Below are positions 25,071-36,782 of a DNA stretch of 64,000 nt, in pieces. Source of the stretch: Bradyrhizobium sp. sBnM-33 (GTDB taxonomy: Bacteria > Pseudomonadota > Alphaproteobacteria > Rhizobiales > Xanthobacteraceae); assembly GCF_032917945.1 (NCBI RefSeq), contig NZ_CP136624.1:8060001-8124000 (forward strand), in the 5' to 3' direction. A program made the position numbers and the translations under genes. Positions within the stretch are counted from its first letter, which is position 1, and every line of letters starts with the position of its first letter. The notes below the pieces were generated by a model. The model did not search any database and was not told where the DNA came from. It saw only the letters and a list, made by a program, of their open reading frames with translations.

Positions 25071-26054
25071 ATGACAACTGGTTTTACCGTTATCCGAGAC
25101 ACCACCCCTGCCGCCGACATCCCCCGCGGGGCGGTGGTCGCCATGGGTAATTTCGACGGCGTCCATCTAGGCCACCGGGCCGTGATCGACGCGGCCTTAC
25201 GGATGGCCCGCGCCCACGGCAAGCCGGCCCTTGCGGTCACTTTCGAGCCGCATCCGCGCAGCTTTTTTAGCCCAAACAGCCCCCAGTTCCGCCTCTCTGA
25301 CGAGACCAACAAGCTGCGGCTCTTGGCCGGAACGGGGCTAGACGGCACCGTCGTGATGACCTTCGACAAGGCCCGCGCCGGAACCTCGGCGCAAGATTTC
25401 ATTCACCATGACCTGATCGGGCGGCTCGGCGTCAGCGGCATTGCCGTCGGCTACGACTTTCATTTCGGCAAGGGCCGGGCCGGCTCGCCGAGCCTTTTGG
25501 TCAGCGAGGGGCCGCGGCTCGGCATAGAGGTCGACGTCCAGGCCCATGTCGATATCGACGAGCGGCCAGTGTCCTCCAGCGCGATCCGCATGGCGCTGGC
25601 GGAGGGCCAGATCGATGAAGCCACCGCCATGCTGGGCGGGCCGTGGTTCGTCAGCGGCGCGGTGATCCATGGCGAGAAGCGCGGCCGTGACCTCGGATAC
25701 CCTACCGCCAACATCCGCCTCGACAAGAATTGCAACCTCAAGCATGGCATCTACGCCGTGCGGGTCGGCCGCGGGCAAGGAAAGGATCATGAGCGCTTCG
25801 ACGCGGTCGCAAGCTTCGGCCGCCGCCCGACTTTCGACAACGGCGCACCGCTGCTGGAAGTGTTCCTGTTCGACTTCAAGGGCGACCTCTATGGCACGGT
25901 GCTTGACGTCGCCTTCATCGGCTTCATCCGGGACGAACTTAAATTCGACTCGATCGACGCGTTGATCCGGCAGATGGACGACGACAGCGCGCGCGCCCGC
26001 GCGCGGCTGGCCGCCGCGCCCGATGCGTTTCCGAGGCTCGGAGTGATCAGTTGA
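25071..26054 (+). CDS. ribF: Bifunctional riboflavin kinase / FAD synthetase
   Basis: RibF converts riboflavin to FMN and then FAD. The 327-residue protein has the FAD synthetase nucleotidyltransferase domain first (GNFDGVHLGHRAV, TFEPHPRSFF, VGYDFHFGKGRAG, then SSSAIRMAL) and the riboflavin kinase domain second (GEKRGRDLGYPTANI, KHGIYAVRV, FGRRPTFDNG). Both active-site sets are intact. ATG 25071 matches the usual start. Its stop overlaps the TTG start of the next gene (TTGA). I looked for and did not see an FMN riboswitch upstream. Confidence 0.96.
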   Translation: MTTGFTVIRDTTPAADIPRGAVVAMGNFDGVHLGHRAVIDAALRMARAHGKPALAVTFEPHPRSFFSPNSPQFRLSDETNKLRLLAGTGLDGTVVMTFDKARAGTSAQDFIHHDLIGRLGVSGIAVGYDFHFGKGRAGSPSLLVSEGPRLGIEVDVQAHVDIDERPVSSSAIRMALAEGQIDEATAMLGGPWFVSGAVIHGEKRGRDLGYPTANIRLDKNCNLKHGIYAVRVGRGQGKDHERFDAVASFGRRPTFDNGAPLLEVFLFDFKGDLYGTVLDVAFIGFIRDELKFDSIDALIRQMDDDSARARARLAAAPDAFPRLGVIS

Positions 26055-26605
26055 GCAAGACCGAAAAACAGAAGATGCTGGCCGGCGAGCTCTATCGCCC
26101 CGGCGATCCGGAACTGCAGGCGGATGCCGCCGCCAACAAGACCTGGCTCGCGCGCTACAATGCGGCGCTGGCTGCGCCAGTGTCCGAGCGGCATGCACTG
26201 TTATCGGCCCATTTCGGCCGCGTCGGGACTGGTGCGGTGATCCGTCCACCATTCTTTTGCGACTATGGCTATAATATCCGGCTCGGCGACGAAGTGTTTC
26301 TCAACTTCAACTGCGTCATCCTCGACGTGGTCGAAGTCACGATCGGTGACCGCACCCAGATCGGACCCGCGACACAAATCTACGCCGCCGATCACCCGCG
26401 CGACCCCGAGACGCGGCGAACCGGCCTCGAATTCGGCCGCCCGGTGCGGATCGGCAGCGACGTCTGGATCGGCGGCGGCGCCATCATCCTGCCCGGTGTC
26501 ACGATCGGAGACGGCGCGGTGATCGGCGCCGGCAGCGTGGTGACGCGTGATGTCGCAGCGGGCCAGATCGTGGCCGGCAACCCTGCCCGGCCGCGTCCGG
26601 GGTAA
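26051..26605 (+). CDS. Sugar O-acetyltransferase (maltose/nodulation type)
   Basis: A 184-residue left-handed beta-helix acetyltransferase of the Maa/NodL/LacA group. The N-terminal helix region MLAGELYRPGDPEL, the hexapeptide turns from GAVIRPPFFCDYGYNI onward, AADHPRDPETR with the catalytic histidine, and the end VVAGNPAR-like GNPARPRPG are typical. It should transfer acetyl from acetyl-CoA to a sugar hydroxyl. The TTG start at 26051 overlaps the ribF stop and has GGAG eight bases before it; ATG 26075 is an alternative. Confidence 0.9.
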   Translation: MSKTEKQKMLAGELYRPGDPELQADAAANKTWLARYNAALAAPVSERHALLSAHFGRVGTGAVIRPPFFCDYGYNIRLGDEVFLNFNCVILDVVEVTIGDRTQIGPATQIYAADHPRDPETRRTGLEFGRPVRIGSDVWIGGGAIILPGVTIGDGAVIGAGSVVTRDVAAGQIVAGNPARPRPG

Positions 26606-26629
26606 ACCTGTCCTGCATGCCGCCGCCCT

Positions 26630-26658
26630 TTGCGATTTCCGCGGTTGGCTGCTATGGA
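26630..26658 (+). promoter_or_regulatory. Possible sigma-70 promoter for ileS
   Basis: TTGCGA (26630-26635), a 17-base spacer and TATGGA (26653-26658) lie about 140 bases before the ileS ATG, in the only intergenic space available. The match is partial and untested. Confidence 0.3.
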
Positions 26659-26799
26659 AAGCCCATGTTTGCGCGGCGCACCATCAGCATTAGCGGCCCG
26701 GCTTCCGCCTGAGCTTTGGCTCGGCGCAAGACCGGGATTTCCCTGTTCACCCCGCGATATCCGCTTTTCAGCGCCGTCTTCGAGCCAACCAGAGCATTC

Positions 26800-30369
<3,570 letters not shown>

Positions 30370-30390
30370 GTGTCCGGCAAGGAGCGCTTC

Positions 30391-30888
30391 GTGACCCCTC
30401 ACCTTCGCGCCGGCGCCATTGCCGCGGTCGCGACGCTGGTGATCGACCAGGCCTCGAAGCTTTGGCTGCTCTACGTCTTCGACCTCGCCCATCGCGGCGC
30501 GGTCAGGGTCACGCCGTTCTTCGACCTCGTGCTGGCCTGGAATCTCGGGATCAGCTTTGGCTGGTTCCAGAGCGATAACCAGTTCGCCCAGCTCGCGCTG
30601 ATGGCGATCAAGGCGATTGCGGTGATCGTGCTGGGGATCTGGATGGCGCGCTCCAGCACGCTTCTGGCGACGCTGGCGCTCGGCCTGATCATCGGCGGTG
30701 CGATCGGCAACGGCATTGACCGATTCGTGCACGGCGCGGTGGTCGATTTCGCCCTGTTCCACATCGAGATCGGGGGAAAAACCTTCAATTGGTACGTGTT
30801 TAATCTTGCGGATGTGGCCATTGTTGCCGGGGTAGCGGGCCTATTGTATGACTCCTTCTTCGGGGTACCCGCCGCAAAAGCGCCCTGA
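30391..30888 (+). CDS. lspA: Lipoprotein signal peptidase (SPase II)
   Basis: LspA cleaves prolipoprotein signal peptides in the inner membrane. The 165-residue protein has four transmembrane helices and the two catalytic aspartates in GNGIDRFVHGAVVDF and YVFNLADVAI. Start: GTG 30391 has AAGGAG six bases upstream; GTG 30370, directly after the ileS stop, has no site of its own. The ileS-lspA order is widespread in bacteria. Confidence 0.95.
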   Translation: MTPHLRAGAIAAVATLVIDQASKLWLLYVFDLAHRGAVRVTPFFDLVLAWNLGISFGWFQSDNQFAQLALMAIKAIAVIVLGIWMARSSTLLATLALGLIIGGAIGNGIDRFVHGAVVDFALFHIEIGGKTFNWYVFNLADVAIVAGVAGLLYDSFFGVPAAKAP

Positions 30889-30981
30889 TCCCGGCCGATA
30901 CGAACCCTCTGCGGTCTGGAGCCGTTAGGCCCCTCAAGCCCGGCCCCCGCGTGTTGCAGAAATGTGAATGGGAACAGCGCG

Positions 30982-31695
30982 ATGCGCGAGACCGAAGCCC
31001 GCTTTTGGATGATGCAGACCAGCTCGCTGACCCGGGCGCTGCGGTTCGCCGCCATCGCGCTTGGCATAGGCCTCGTGATGGCCACTGGCCCCGTGCGCGC
31101 GGCTGACGACGAGGACGAAGACGACAAGACCTTCGAGGAAAAGATCATCGAAGGCATCATGCGTGGCCTCGGCGGCACCAACATGGAAAATCGCGGCATC
31201 GAATACCGCGAGCGCTCCCCGCTGGTGGTTCCACCCAAACTCGATTTGCCGCCGCCGGCCGCGACCGCGGCCGATGCGAAGGCGCCGAACTGGCCCAGGG
31301 ATCCCGACGAGCAGCGCCGCAAGGCGGCGATTGCCGCACGAAAGAAAGAGAACAAGGACCCGCGTGAAGCGGCTCGCATCCTGACGCCGGCCGAACTTGC
31401 GGCGGGCAAGACCGCGGCGCCCGCGCGCAAGGATAACGATCCGGTGCAGCCGGGTACGTCCAACACAAATCCGATCCTGAGCCCGTCGCAGCTCGGCTAT
31501 AGCGGCGGCTTCAGTGGCCTGTTCGGCGGCAGCAAGACCGAGACGGCCCCGTTCAAGGGCGAGCCGACGCGGGATTCGCTGACCCAGCCTCCGCCCGGCT
31601 ACCAGACGCCGTCGTCCAACTATGCCTATGGCACCGGACCGAAGGAATCGCTCAACAAGGAATACAATCCAGCCGCCGGCAAGTATGGCGAATAG
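30982..31695 (+). CDS. Exported Pro/Ala-rich protein of unknown function
   Basis: A 237-residue protein with a long N-region and a hydrophobic segment (LRFAAIALGIGLVMATG) that probably acts as a signal peptide ending at VRAAD. The mature part starts with an acidic block (DDEDEDDKTFEEK), then EGIMRGLGGTN, and is afterwards low in complexity, rich in Pro, Ala, Lys and Gly. I recognise no domain. ATG 30982 has GGGAA upstream; a GTG at 30964 is possible. It sits between lspA and the M16 peptidase pair, the same order I recall from other Bradyrhizobium genomes. Confidence 0.72.
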   Translation: MRETEARFWMMQTSSLTRALRFAAIALGIGLVMATGPVRAADDEDEDDKTFEEKIIEGIMRGLGGTNMENRGIEYRERSPLVVPPKLDLPPPAATAADAKAPNWPRDPDEQRRKAAIAARKKENKDPREAARILTPAELAAGKTAAPARKDNDPVQPGTSNTNPILSPSQLGYSGGFSGLFGGSKTETAPFKGEPTRDSLTQPPPGYQTPSSNYAYGTGPKESLNKEYNPAAGKYGE

Positions 31696-31857
31696 TTAAG
31701 TTCATCTCTCGCCTTCGTGACGATTGTCGGCGCGAGCGCGGTGTACGATACCGCATCTTGATCCCGAACGGATTTGTCGGATTACTTCTAACATTTGCGC
31801 GAATTCCTGTCGCAGGACCGGTAAGCAGTTTTGCGGAATGAGCGCGCCAGATAGGTC

Positions 31858-33249
31858 ATGATGTCCTCACACCGTCTTGCCGTTTCTCTCGCTATAGCCC
31901 TCATCTCGACGTTCGCTTTCTCCGCCGGCAGCGCATTCGCCCAGACCACGGTCACGTCGGAACGACCGGCCAGCTTCACCCTCGACAACGGCCTGCAAGT
32001 CGTCGTGATCCCGGATCACCGCACGCCCGTCGTCACGCAGATGATCTGGTACAAGGTCGGCTCCGCCGACGAGACGCCGGGCAAATCGGGGCTGGCGCAC
32101 TTCCTCGAACATCTGATGTTCAAGGGGACGGCCAAACATCCCGCCGGTGAATTCTCCCAGACAGTGCTGCGGATCGGCGGCAACGAGAACGCCTTCACTT
32201 CGCTCGACTACACCGGCTATTTCCAGCGCGTGCCGCGCGAGCAGTTGGCGAAAATGATGGAGTTCGAGGCCGACCGCATGACCGGCCTCATCCTTAAGGA
32301 TGAGAACGTACTTCCCGAGCGCGATGTCGTGCTCGAGGAATTCAACATGCGCGTCGCCAACAATCCGGACGCCCGGCTCACCGAACAGATCATGGCGGCG
32401 CTGTATCTCAACCATCCCTATGGCCGGCCGGTAATTGGCTGGCGCCAGGAAATCGAGAAGCTCGACCGCGAGGATGCGTTGGCGTTCTACAAGCGCTTCT
32501 ACGCGCCGAACAACGCGATCCTGGTGATCGCGGGCGATGTCGATGCCAAGGAAGTCCGCCCGATGGTGGAAAAAGCCTATGGCGGTATCCCGGCGCAGCC
32601 GGCCATTGCCGCGCAACGAATCCGCCCACAGGAGCCGGTGCCGGCGGCGCCGCGCACGGTGACGCTGTCCGATCCGCGCGTCGAGCAGACCAGCCTGCGG
32701 CGTTATTATCTGGTCCCCTCTTCCGCGACCGCTGCGGCCGGCGAAAGCCCGGCGCTCGACGTGCTCGCGCAACTGATGGGCGGCGGCTCCAACTCCTATC
32801 TCTATCGCGCACTGGTAATCGACCGTCAGCTCGCGATCAGTGCCGGCGCCGGTTACCAGGGGACCGCGCTGGATCCCTCGCAGTTCTCGATCTCGGTTTC
32901 GCCAAAACCCGGCGTGGAGTTTTCGCAGATCGAGCAGGTGATCGACGGCGTGATCGCGGAGGTCATCCAAAACCCGGCCCGCGCCGAGGATCTCGAGCGG
33001 GTCAAGACCCAGTTGATTGCGGAAGCGATCTACGCCCAGGACAACCAGGCCACGCTGGCGCGCTGGTATGGCGGCGCGCTGACCACGGGGCTTTCCATCG
33101 ACGATATCAGGAGCTGGCCGGACCGGATTCGCGCCGTCACCGCCGAGCAGGTCCGTGACGCCGCGCAGAAATGGCTCGACAAGAAACGCTCGGTGACCGG
33201 CTATCTGATCAAGGATACCGCGCAAAAACGCGAGGAGAAGCGCTCGTGA
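31858..33249 (+). CDS. M16 family zinc metallopeptidase, active subunit
   Basis: A 463-residue pitrilysin-family peptidase with a signal peptide ending FAQ near residue 29, so periplasmic. The inverted zinc site HFLEH (H81, E84, H85) is present, with the downstream glutamate in VVLEEFNM. Two M16 domains are visible, the second from about residue 225. It overlaps the next gene, which encodes a second M16 protein without the zinc site, by four bases (GTGA). Such pairs form heterodimers like mitochondrial processing peptidase. ATG 31861 is a second possible start. Confidence 0.93.
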   Translation: MMSSHRLAVSLAIALISTFAFSAGSAFAQTTVTSERPASFTLDNGLQVVVIPDHRTPVVTQMIWYKVGSADETPGKSGLAHFLEHLMFKGTAKHPAGEFSQTVLRIGGNENAFTSLDYTGYFQRVPREQLAKMMEFEADRMTGLILKDENVLPERDVVLEEFNMRVANNPDARLTEQIMAALYLNHPYGRPVIGWRQEIEKLDREDALAFYKRFYAPNNAILVIAGDVDAKEVRPMVEKAYGGIPAQPAIAAQRIRPQEPVPAAPRTVTLSDPRVEQTSLRRYYLVPSSATAAAGESPALDVLAQLMGGGSNSYLYRALVIDRQLAISAGAGYQGTALDPSQFSISVSPKPGVEFSQIEQVIDGVIAEVIQNPARAEDLERVKTQLIAEAIYAQDNQATLARWYGGALTTGLSIDDIRSWPDRIRAVTAEQVRDAAQKWLDKKRSVTGYLIKDTAQKREEKRS

Positions 33250-34613
33250 TCCGTTTTTCGATTCCCGCGCAGCGCCTCGCATCCACCCTGATCGCCGGCG
33301 CCGTACTGCTGTTGCTGGCGGCGAGCCCGTCGCATGCCGCAGCCAAGATCCAGCGTCTGGTCTCGCCTGGCGGCATCGAGGCCTGGTTCGTGCAGGACGC
33401 CACCGTGCCGCTGATAGCGATGGAATACGCCTTCGCCGGCGGCGCCGCCCAGGATCCGGCTGCCAAGTCCGGCGTCGGCAACATGGTCGCCAGCCTGCTC
33501 GATGAAGGCTCCGGCGATCTCGATTCCAAAACTTTCCACGAGCGCCTCGAGCGCCGCGCCATCGAGCTGAGCTTCTCGTCGACCCGGGATTATTTCCGCG
33601 GCTCGCTCCGCATGCTCAAGGACAACAAGGACGAGGCTTTCGGCCTGCTCCATCTGGCGCTGACCTCGCCGCATTTCGACGCCGTCGATGTCGAGCGCAT
33701 TCGCGCGCAGGTGCTCTCCGGGCTGCGCCGCGACACCACCAACCCGACTTCGCTGGCGAGCCGCAAATTTCTGGAACTGGCCTTTGGCGATCATCCCTAT
33801 GGCCGACAGGCCAACGGCACGCTGGACAGCGTGCCGAAAATCGATGTCGCCGACATGAAGGATTACGTCCGCCGCGTGATTGCGAAGGATAACTTGCGGA
33901 TCGCCGTGGTCGGCGATATCGATGCCGACACGCTCGGCAAGCTCCTGGACAAGACGTTCGGCGGACTGCCGGCCAAGGCCAGCCTCGCGCCGATCGCCGA
34001 GGTCGAGGCTACCAAGCCGCCGCAGCGCGCCTTCGTGCCGCTCGACGTGCCGCAGACCGTGGTGACGTTCGGCGGCCCCGGCATTCGCCGCCACGATCCG
34101 AATTTCATGGCCGCCTATGTCGTGAACCACATTCTCGGCGGCGGATCGTCGTCGCGGCTCTACAAGGAGGTGCGTGAAAAGCGCGGCCTCGCCTATTCCG
34201 TCTATGAATCCCTGCTCTGGATGGATCGCTCCGCGCTGTTCATCGGTAATACCGGCACCCGTGCCGACCGCGCCGGCGAGACGGTGGACGCGATTGAAAA
34301 GGAAATCCGCCGCATTGCCGAGGAAGGCCCGACCCAGAAGGAACTGGACGAGGCCAAGTCGTACCTCAAAGGCTCGCAGATGCTGGCGCTCGACACCTCT
34401 TCGAAGCTGGCGCAGGCGCTGCTGCAATACCAGATCGACAAACTGCCGATCGATTACATCGAAAAGCGCAATGCCCTCGTCGACGCCGTCATGCTGGACG
34501 ACGCCAAAAAGGCGGCGCAGAAGCTGTGGGGCCAGGGCCTGCTCACCGTGATCGTCGGCCGCGCCCCGCAGGCTGCCGCGCAGCCGGTGGTGGCGCCGCC
34601 GAAGGCGAATTAG
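33246..34613 (+). CDS. M16 family peptidase-like protein, inactive partner
   Basis: A 455-residue M16 homologue with a signal peptide (ends SHAAAK near 32). At the position of the HxxEH zinc site it has GNMVASLLDEG, so it cannot bind catalytic zinc. The C-terminal M16 half is well kept (HILGGGSSSRLYKEVREKRGLAYSV). Family knowledge says such partners complete the substrate chamber of the active subunit. Start is GTG 33246, overlapping the upstream stop, with GGAG eight bases before it. Confidence 0.92.
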   Translation: MIRFSIPAQRLASTLIAGAVLLLLAASPSHAAAKIQRLVSPGGIEAWFVQDATVPLIAMEYAFAGGAAQDPAAKSGVGNMVASLLDEGSGDLDSKTFHERLERRAIELSFSSTRDYFRGSLRMLKDNKDEAFGLLHLALTSPHFDAVDVERIRAQVLSGLRRDTTNPTSLASRKFLELAFGDHPYGRQANGTLDSVPKIDVADMKDYVRRVIAKDNLRIAVVGDIDADTLGKLLDKTFGGLPAKASLAPIAEVEATKPPQRAFVPLDVPQTVVTFGGPGIRRHDPNFMAAYVVNHILGGGSSSRLYKEVREKRGLAYSVYESLLWMDRSALFIGNTGTRADRAGETVDAIEKEIRRIAEEGPTQKELDEAKSYLKGSQMLALDTSSKLAQALLQYQIDKLPIDYIEKRNALVDAVMLDDAKKAAQKLWGQGLLTVIVGRAPQAAAQPVVAPPKAN

Positions 34614-34659
34614 GTCGCCAACTGAATTGAGGAAGTGGTGCCCCACGGCACCCTGCGCT

Positions 34660-34760
34660 CCCTCCCCCTTGCGGGGGAGGGCTGGGGAGAGGGGTGGCCG
34701 CGAATTCGGTGCTTGTGGCTTACCCCTCTCCCTAACCCTTCCCCCGCAAGGGGGGAGGGA
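34660..34760. repeat. GC-rich inverted-repeat element upstream of arfB
   Basis: CCCTCCCCCTTGCGGGGGAG then CTGGGGAGAGGGGT is mirrored by ACCCCTCTCCCTAACCCTTC then CCCGCAAGGGGGGAGGG. It shares its hairpin type with repeats A and B. It fills most of the 229-base gap between the M16 gene and arfB. Confidence 0.75.
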
Positions 34761-34842
34761 ACGACCGAGCGCGCGGCGAGAGCAGCTTCTATTCAAAACC
34801 GCTATGGTGCTGCCGATTCTCACTTGCCCCCCGGTGAACGCC

Positions 34843-35259
34843 ATGCTGCGGGTTTCCCGCGATCTCGCGATCGACGAAAACGACATCGAGATCAGCTTCG
34901 TCCGCGCCTCCGGCCCGGGCGGGCAGAATGTCAACAAGCTCGCGACCGCAGCGCAGCTCCGTTTCGACACACGCAAGATCGCACTGCCAGAGGATGCGGC
35001 CGTACGGCTGGTGCGGCTTGCCGGCCAGCGCATGACCAAGGAGGGCGTGATCGTGATCCACGCCCAGCGCTTCCGCACCCAGGAGCGTAACCGGGCCGAC
35101 GCGATCGAGCGCCTGCTCGAATTGTTGCGCGAGGCCCTGATCCGCCCGACACCCCGGCGGCCAACCAAGCCGACCTTCGGATCGAGGCAGCGGCGGCTGG
35201 AAGGCAAGAAGCGGCGCAGCGATGTCAAGGCGAAACGCACGGCGCGCTTTGACGATTGA
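34843..35259 (+). CDS. arfB: Alternative ribosome-rescue factor / peptidyl-tRNA hydrolase
   Basis: ArfB (YaeJ) frees ribosomes stalled on broken mRNA by hydrolysing peptidyl-tRNA. The 138-residue protein has the GGQ loop in RASGPGGQNVNKLAT and a basic C-terminal tail (KKRRSDVKAKRTARF) that enters the empty mRNA channel. ATG 34843 has GGTGA upstream and matches homologue starts; ATG 34804 would add 13 residues. It converges with the sigma factor gene 18 bases away. Confidence 0.94.
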   Translation: MLRVSRDLAIDENDIEISFVRASGPGGQNVNKLATAAQLRFDTRKIALPEDAAVRLVRLAGQRMTKEGVIVIHAQRFRTQERNRADAIERLLELLREALIRPTPRRPTKPTFGSRQRRLEGKKRRSDVKAKRTARFDD

Positions 35260-35277
35260 ACCGCTGATCACGACGTC

Positions 35278-35811
35278 TCAATCGCGGATCAGATATTCCC
35301 GGATCATCAATCGCGCGCGGTGGATGCGCGCCTTGACGCTTTCGCGTGTCAGCCGAAGAACACCCGCGATCTCGTCGATCGACAACTCCTCGATATCGCG
35401 CAGCAGGATCACCTCGCGATAGTGGTCGGGCAGCGATTGGATGGCGCGCGAAAGGTCGATGCGAATGTCTTCCGGCGCAAGATGCGCCAGGCGTATCCCC
35501 GCATCGTCGGCCGGCGTCGCCGTTGTCCCCGTCGCCCTGCGCAGTAGACGAAGGCAGGCGCGGCGCGCGACCGCAAAGAGCCACGCCGAAAACGACGTCA
35601 CCGCGCGCAACGTGCCGACCCGCCGGTACAGCAGCAACAGCGTTTCCTGAACGGCATCGTCGATGTCGGCCGCGCGGCAATTGCGCGCGGCATAACGGCG
35701 GATATCAGGCTGGGCCGCCGCGATCAGCGAGACCAACGCCGCAGTGTCCCCGCCACGCGCGGCTTCGACCAGCGAAGGATCGCAGCGGTTTGTTCCAGCC
35801 AACGCATTCAT
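35278..35811 (-). CDS. ECF-type RNA polymerase sigma factor
   Basis: A 177-residue sigma factor with only regions 2 and 4. Region 2 spans DIDDAVQETLLLLYRR and SFSAWLFAVARRACL; region 4 spans LPDHYREVILLRDIEELS and ESVKARIHRARLMIREYL. ECF factors answer envelope or stress signals and usually have an anti-sigma factor nearby; none is seen here. ATG 35811 overlaps the stop of the DUF2892 gene (ATGA), so the two are coupled and the small membrane protein may take the anti-sigma or sensing role; that is inference. Confidence 0.92.
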   Translation of the reverse strand: MNALAGTNRCDPSLVEAARGGDTAALVSLIAAAQPDIRRYAARNCRAADIDDAVQETLLLLYRRVGTLRAVTSFSAWLFAVARRACLRLLRRATGTTATPADDAGIRLAHLAPEDIRIDLSRAIQSLPDHYREVILLRDIEELSIDEIAGVLRLTRESVKARIHRARLMIREYLIRD

Positions 35812-36014
35812 GGCGACGGCAGCCTGCGGCCGACCATGGCGCACATCGGACAAAAGCCGAAAAACCCGGTCGCAATCGCGACCGCGCCGACCCCTGCGAT
35901 CAGGTAACCGGCCGTCGTGCCAGGCATGCCGAATAGCCCGTAGGCAATCATCGCAACGCCCCCGACCATCCGCATCGCCCGCTCCCAGCCCGGCAAATTC
36001 TTGCGATAAAACAT
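35808..36014 (-). CDS. DUF2892 small membrane protein
   Basis: A 68-residue protein with the DUF2892 (YgaP-like inner membrane) pattern: a short basic N-terminus with ERAMRMVGGVAMIAYGL, two hydrophobic hairpin helices and FGFCPMCAMVG at the end, with a Cys-x-x-Cys pair. AAGGGAG lies six bases before ATG 36014. It is the first gene of a two-gene operon with an ECF sigma factor. The cysteine pair at the membrane surface could sense redox or sulfur species. Confidence 0.88.
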   Translation of the reverse strand: MFYRKNLPGWERAMRMVGGVAMIAYGLFGMPGTTAGYLIAGVGAVAIATGFFGFCPMCAMVGRRLPSP

Positions 36015-36033
36015 AACAGCTCCCTTTCAGCGA

Positions 36034-36053
36034 GAGAACGTCACCGCGTTCTC
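36034..36053. promoter_or_regulatory. Perfect inverted repeat ahead of the DUF2892-sigma operon
   Basis: GAGAACG (36034-36040) and CGTTCTC (36047-36053) with a 6-base spacer lie 20 bases upstream of the DUF2892 start codon. Position fits an operator overlapping the promoter or a leader hairpin. No experimental support. Confidence 0.4.
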
Positions 36054-36105
36054 CCCCGTAGAGCCGTCCAGCCGGGTTTTCGGTTCGCGAACCTCAGGCA
36101 AAAGT

Positions 36106-36140
36106 ACAAAAAACTCCGGCCGCCTATCGCGGCCGGAGTT
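36106..36140 (-). terminator. Rho-independent terminator of the 36188-36481 gene
   Basis: A perfect 12-bp stem AACTCCGGCCGC / GCGGCCGGAGTT with a 5-base loop is followed on the minus strand by a run of T. It lies about 47 bases past the stop of the upstream small exported protein. Confidence 0.92.
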
Positions 36141-36187
36141 CTGTTTGGAGAGCAACCCGGCGGAGGAGACGGGTGTCCTCCTGACGC

Positions 36188-36481
36188 TTATCGGCTGCTC
36201 GGCGGCGGGGTGGCCGCTCCGCCCGTGGCCTTGGGCGCTGCGTGGGGCGTGCCGCTGCCGGCTCCGACGGTGCCCTTGCCGGACTTCGCACCGGCCCTCT
36301 GGCCGGCTGCCGGCGTGTCGGCGTCCTCGTCCATGCTGCCTGACGGTCCGCCTTGCATCTGGGTCGTGCCCTTTGCACCGCCGCGGATTTGGGTGTCGGA
36401 TGAGGCGCCTTGCGCCAGTACCGGACCGGCAAGCAGAGCCGAGATTGCAATCGCGATCGCCGAGGTTTTCACTAGCTTCAT
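36188..36481 (-). CDS. Small exported Gly/Ala/Pro-rich protein
   Basis: A 97-residue protein: signal peptide MKLVKTSAIAIAISALLAGP (cleavage after LAQ near 24), then a low-complexity mature part rich in Gly, Ala, Ser, Thr and Pro with no predicted fold. I recognise no family. ATG 36481 has GGAG six bases upstream. A strong terminator follows, which supports it as an expressed gene. It is divergent from mutL across 301 bases that show no other gene; a TTGACA is present at 36715-36720 without a clear -10 partner. Confidence 0.75.
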   Translation of the reverse strand: MKLVKTSAIAIAISALLAGPVLAQGASSDTQIRGGAKGTTQMQGGPSGSMDEDADTPAAGQRAGAKSGKGTVGAGSGTPHAAPKATGGAATPPPSSR

Positions 36482-36782
36482 CCATTTCTCCAAGGTTAGT
36501 TGACGACGAACAGTTCGGCTTCTTCAGGCGCCGTTCACAACCCGAACATGCTCATCGCCGGATCAGTCGTTATCAACGAACGGCGCGCCCGCCATGCAAG
36601 CCGCGCGATGTGGTGATCGTGCAGGGATTTCGGGGTCATTTTGCGAATCTTTGGCCACGGACCGACCGCATATGCGACGCTTCCGCAGCTCCAGAAAAGT
36701 TCCGTAAAAATATTTTGACACATGCATTTGATCCGGTAGCCACCTAAAATCACTCACCAGCTTCGAATCGATCCGAGACCTC

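Noticed and set aside
26606..26799. T-box leader upstream of ileS
   Set aside because: No T-box core sequence or terminator/antiterminator with a T-run is visible; T-boxes are also not expected in this group.
33201..35240. A 679-codon open frame antisense to the second M16 gene and arfB
   Set aside because: It runs across two real genes and the repeat between them, has shadow-type composition and no recognisable domain.
36715..36720. TTGACA as mutL promoter
   Set aside because: No acceptable -10 element lies 16-18 bases downstream; TAAAAT is 24 bases away.
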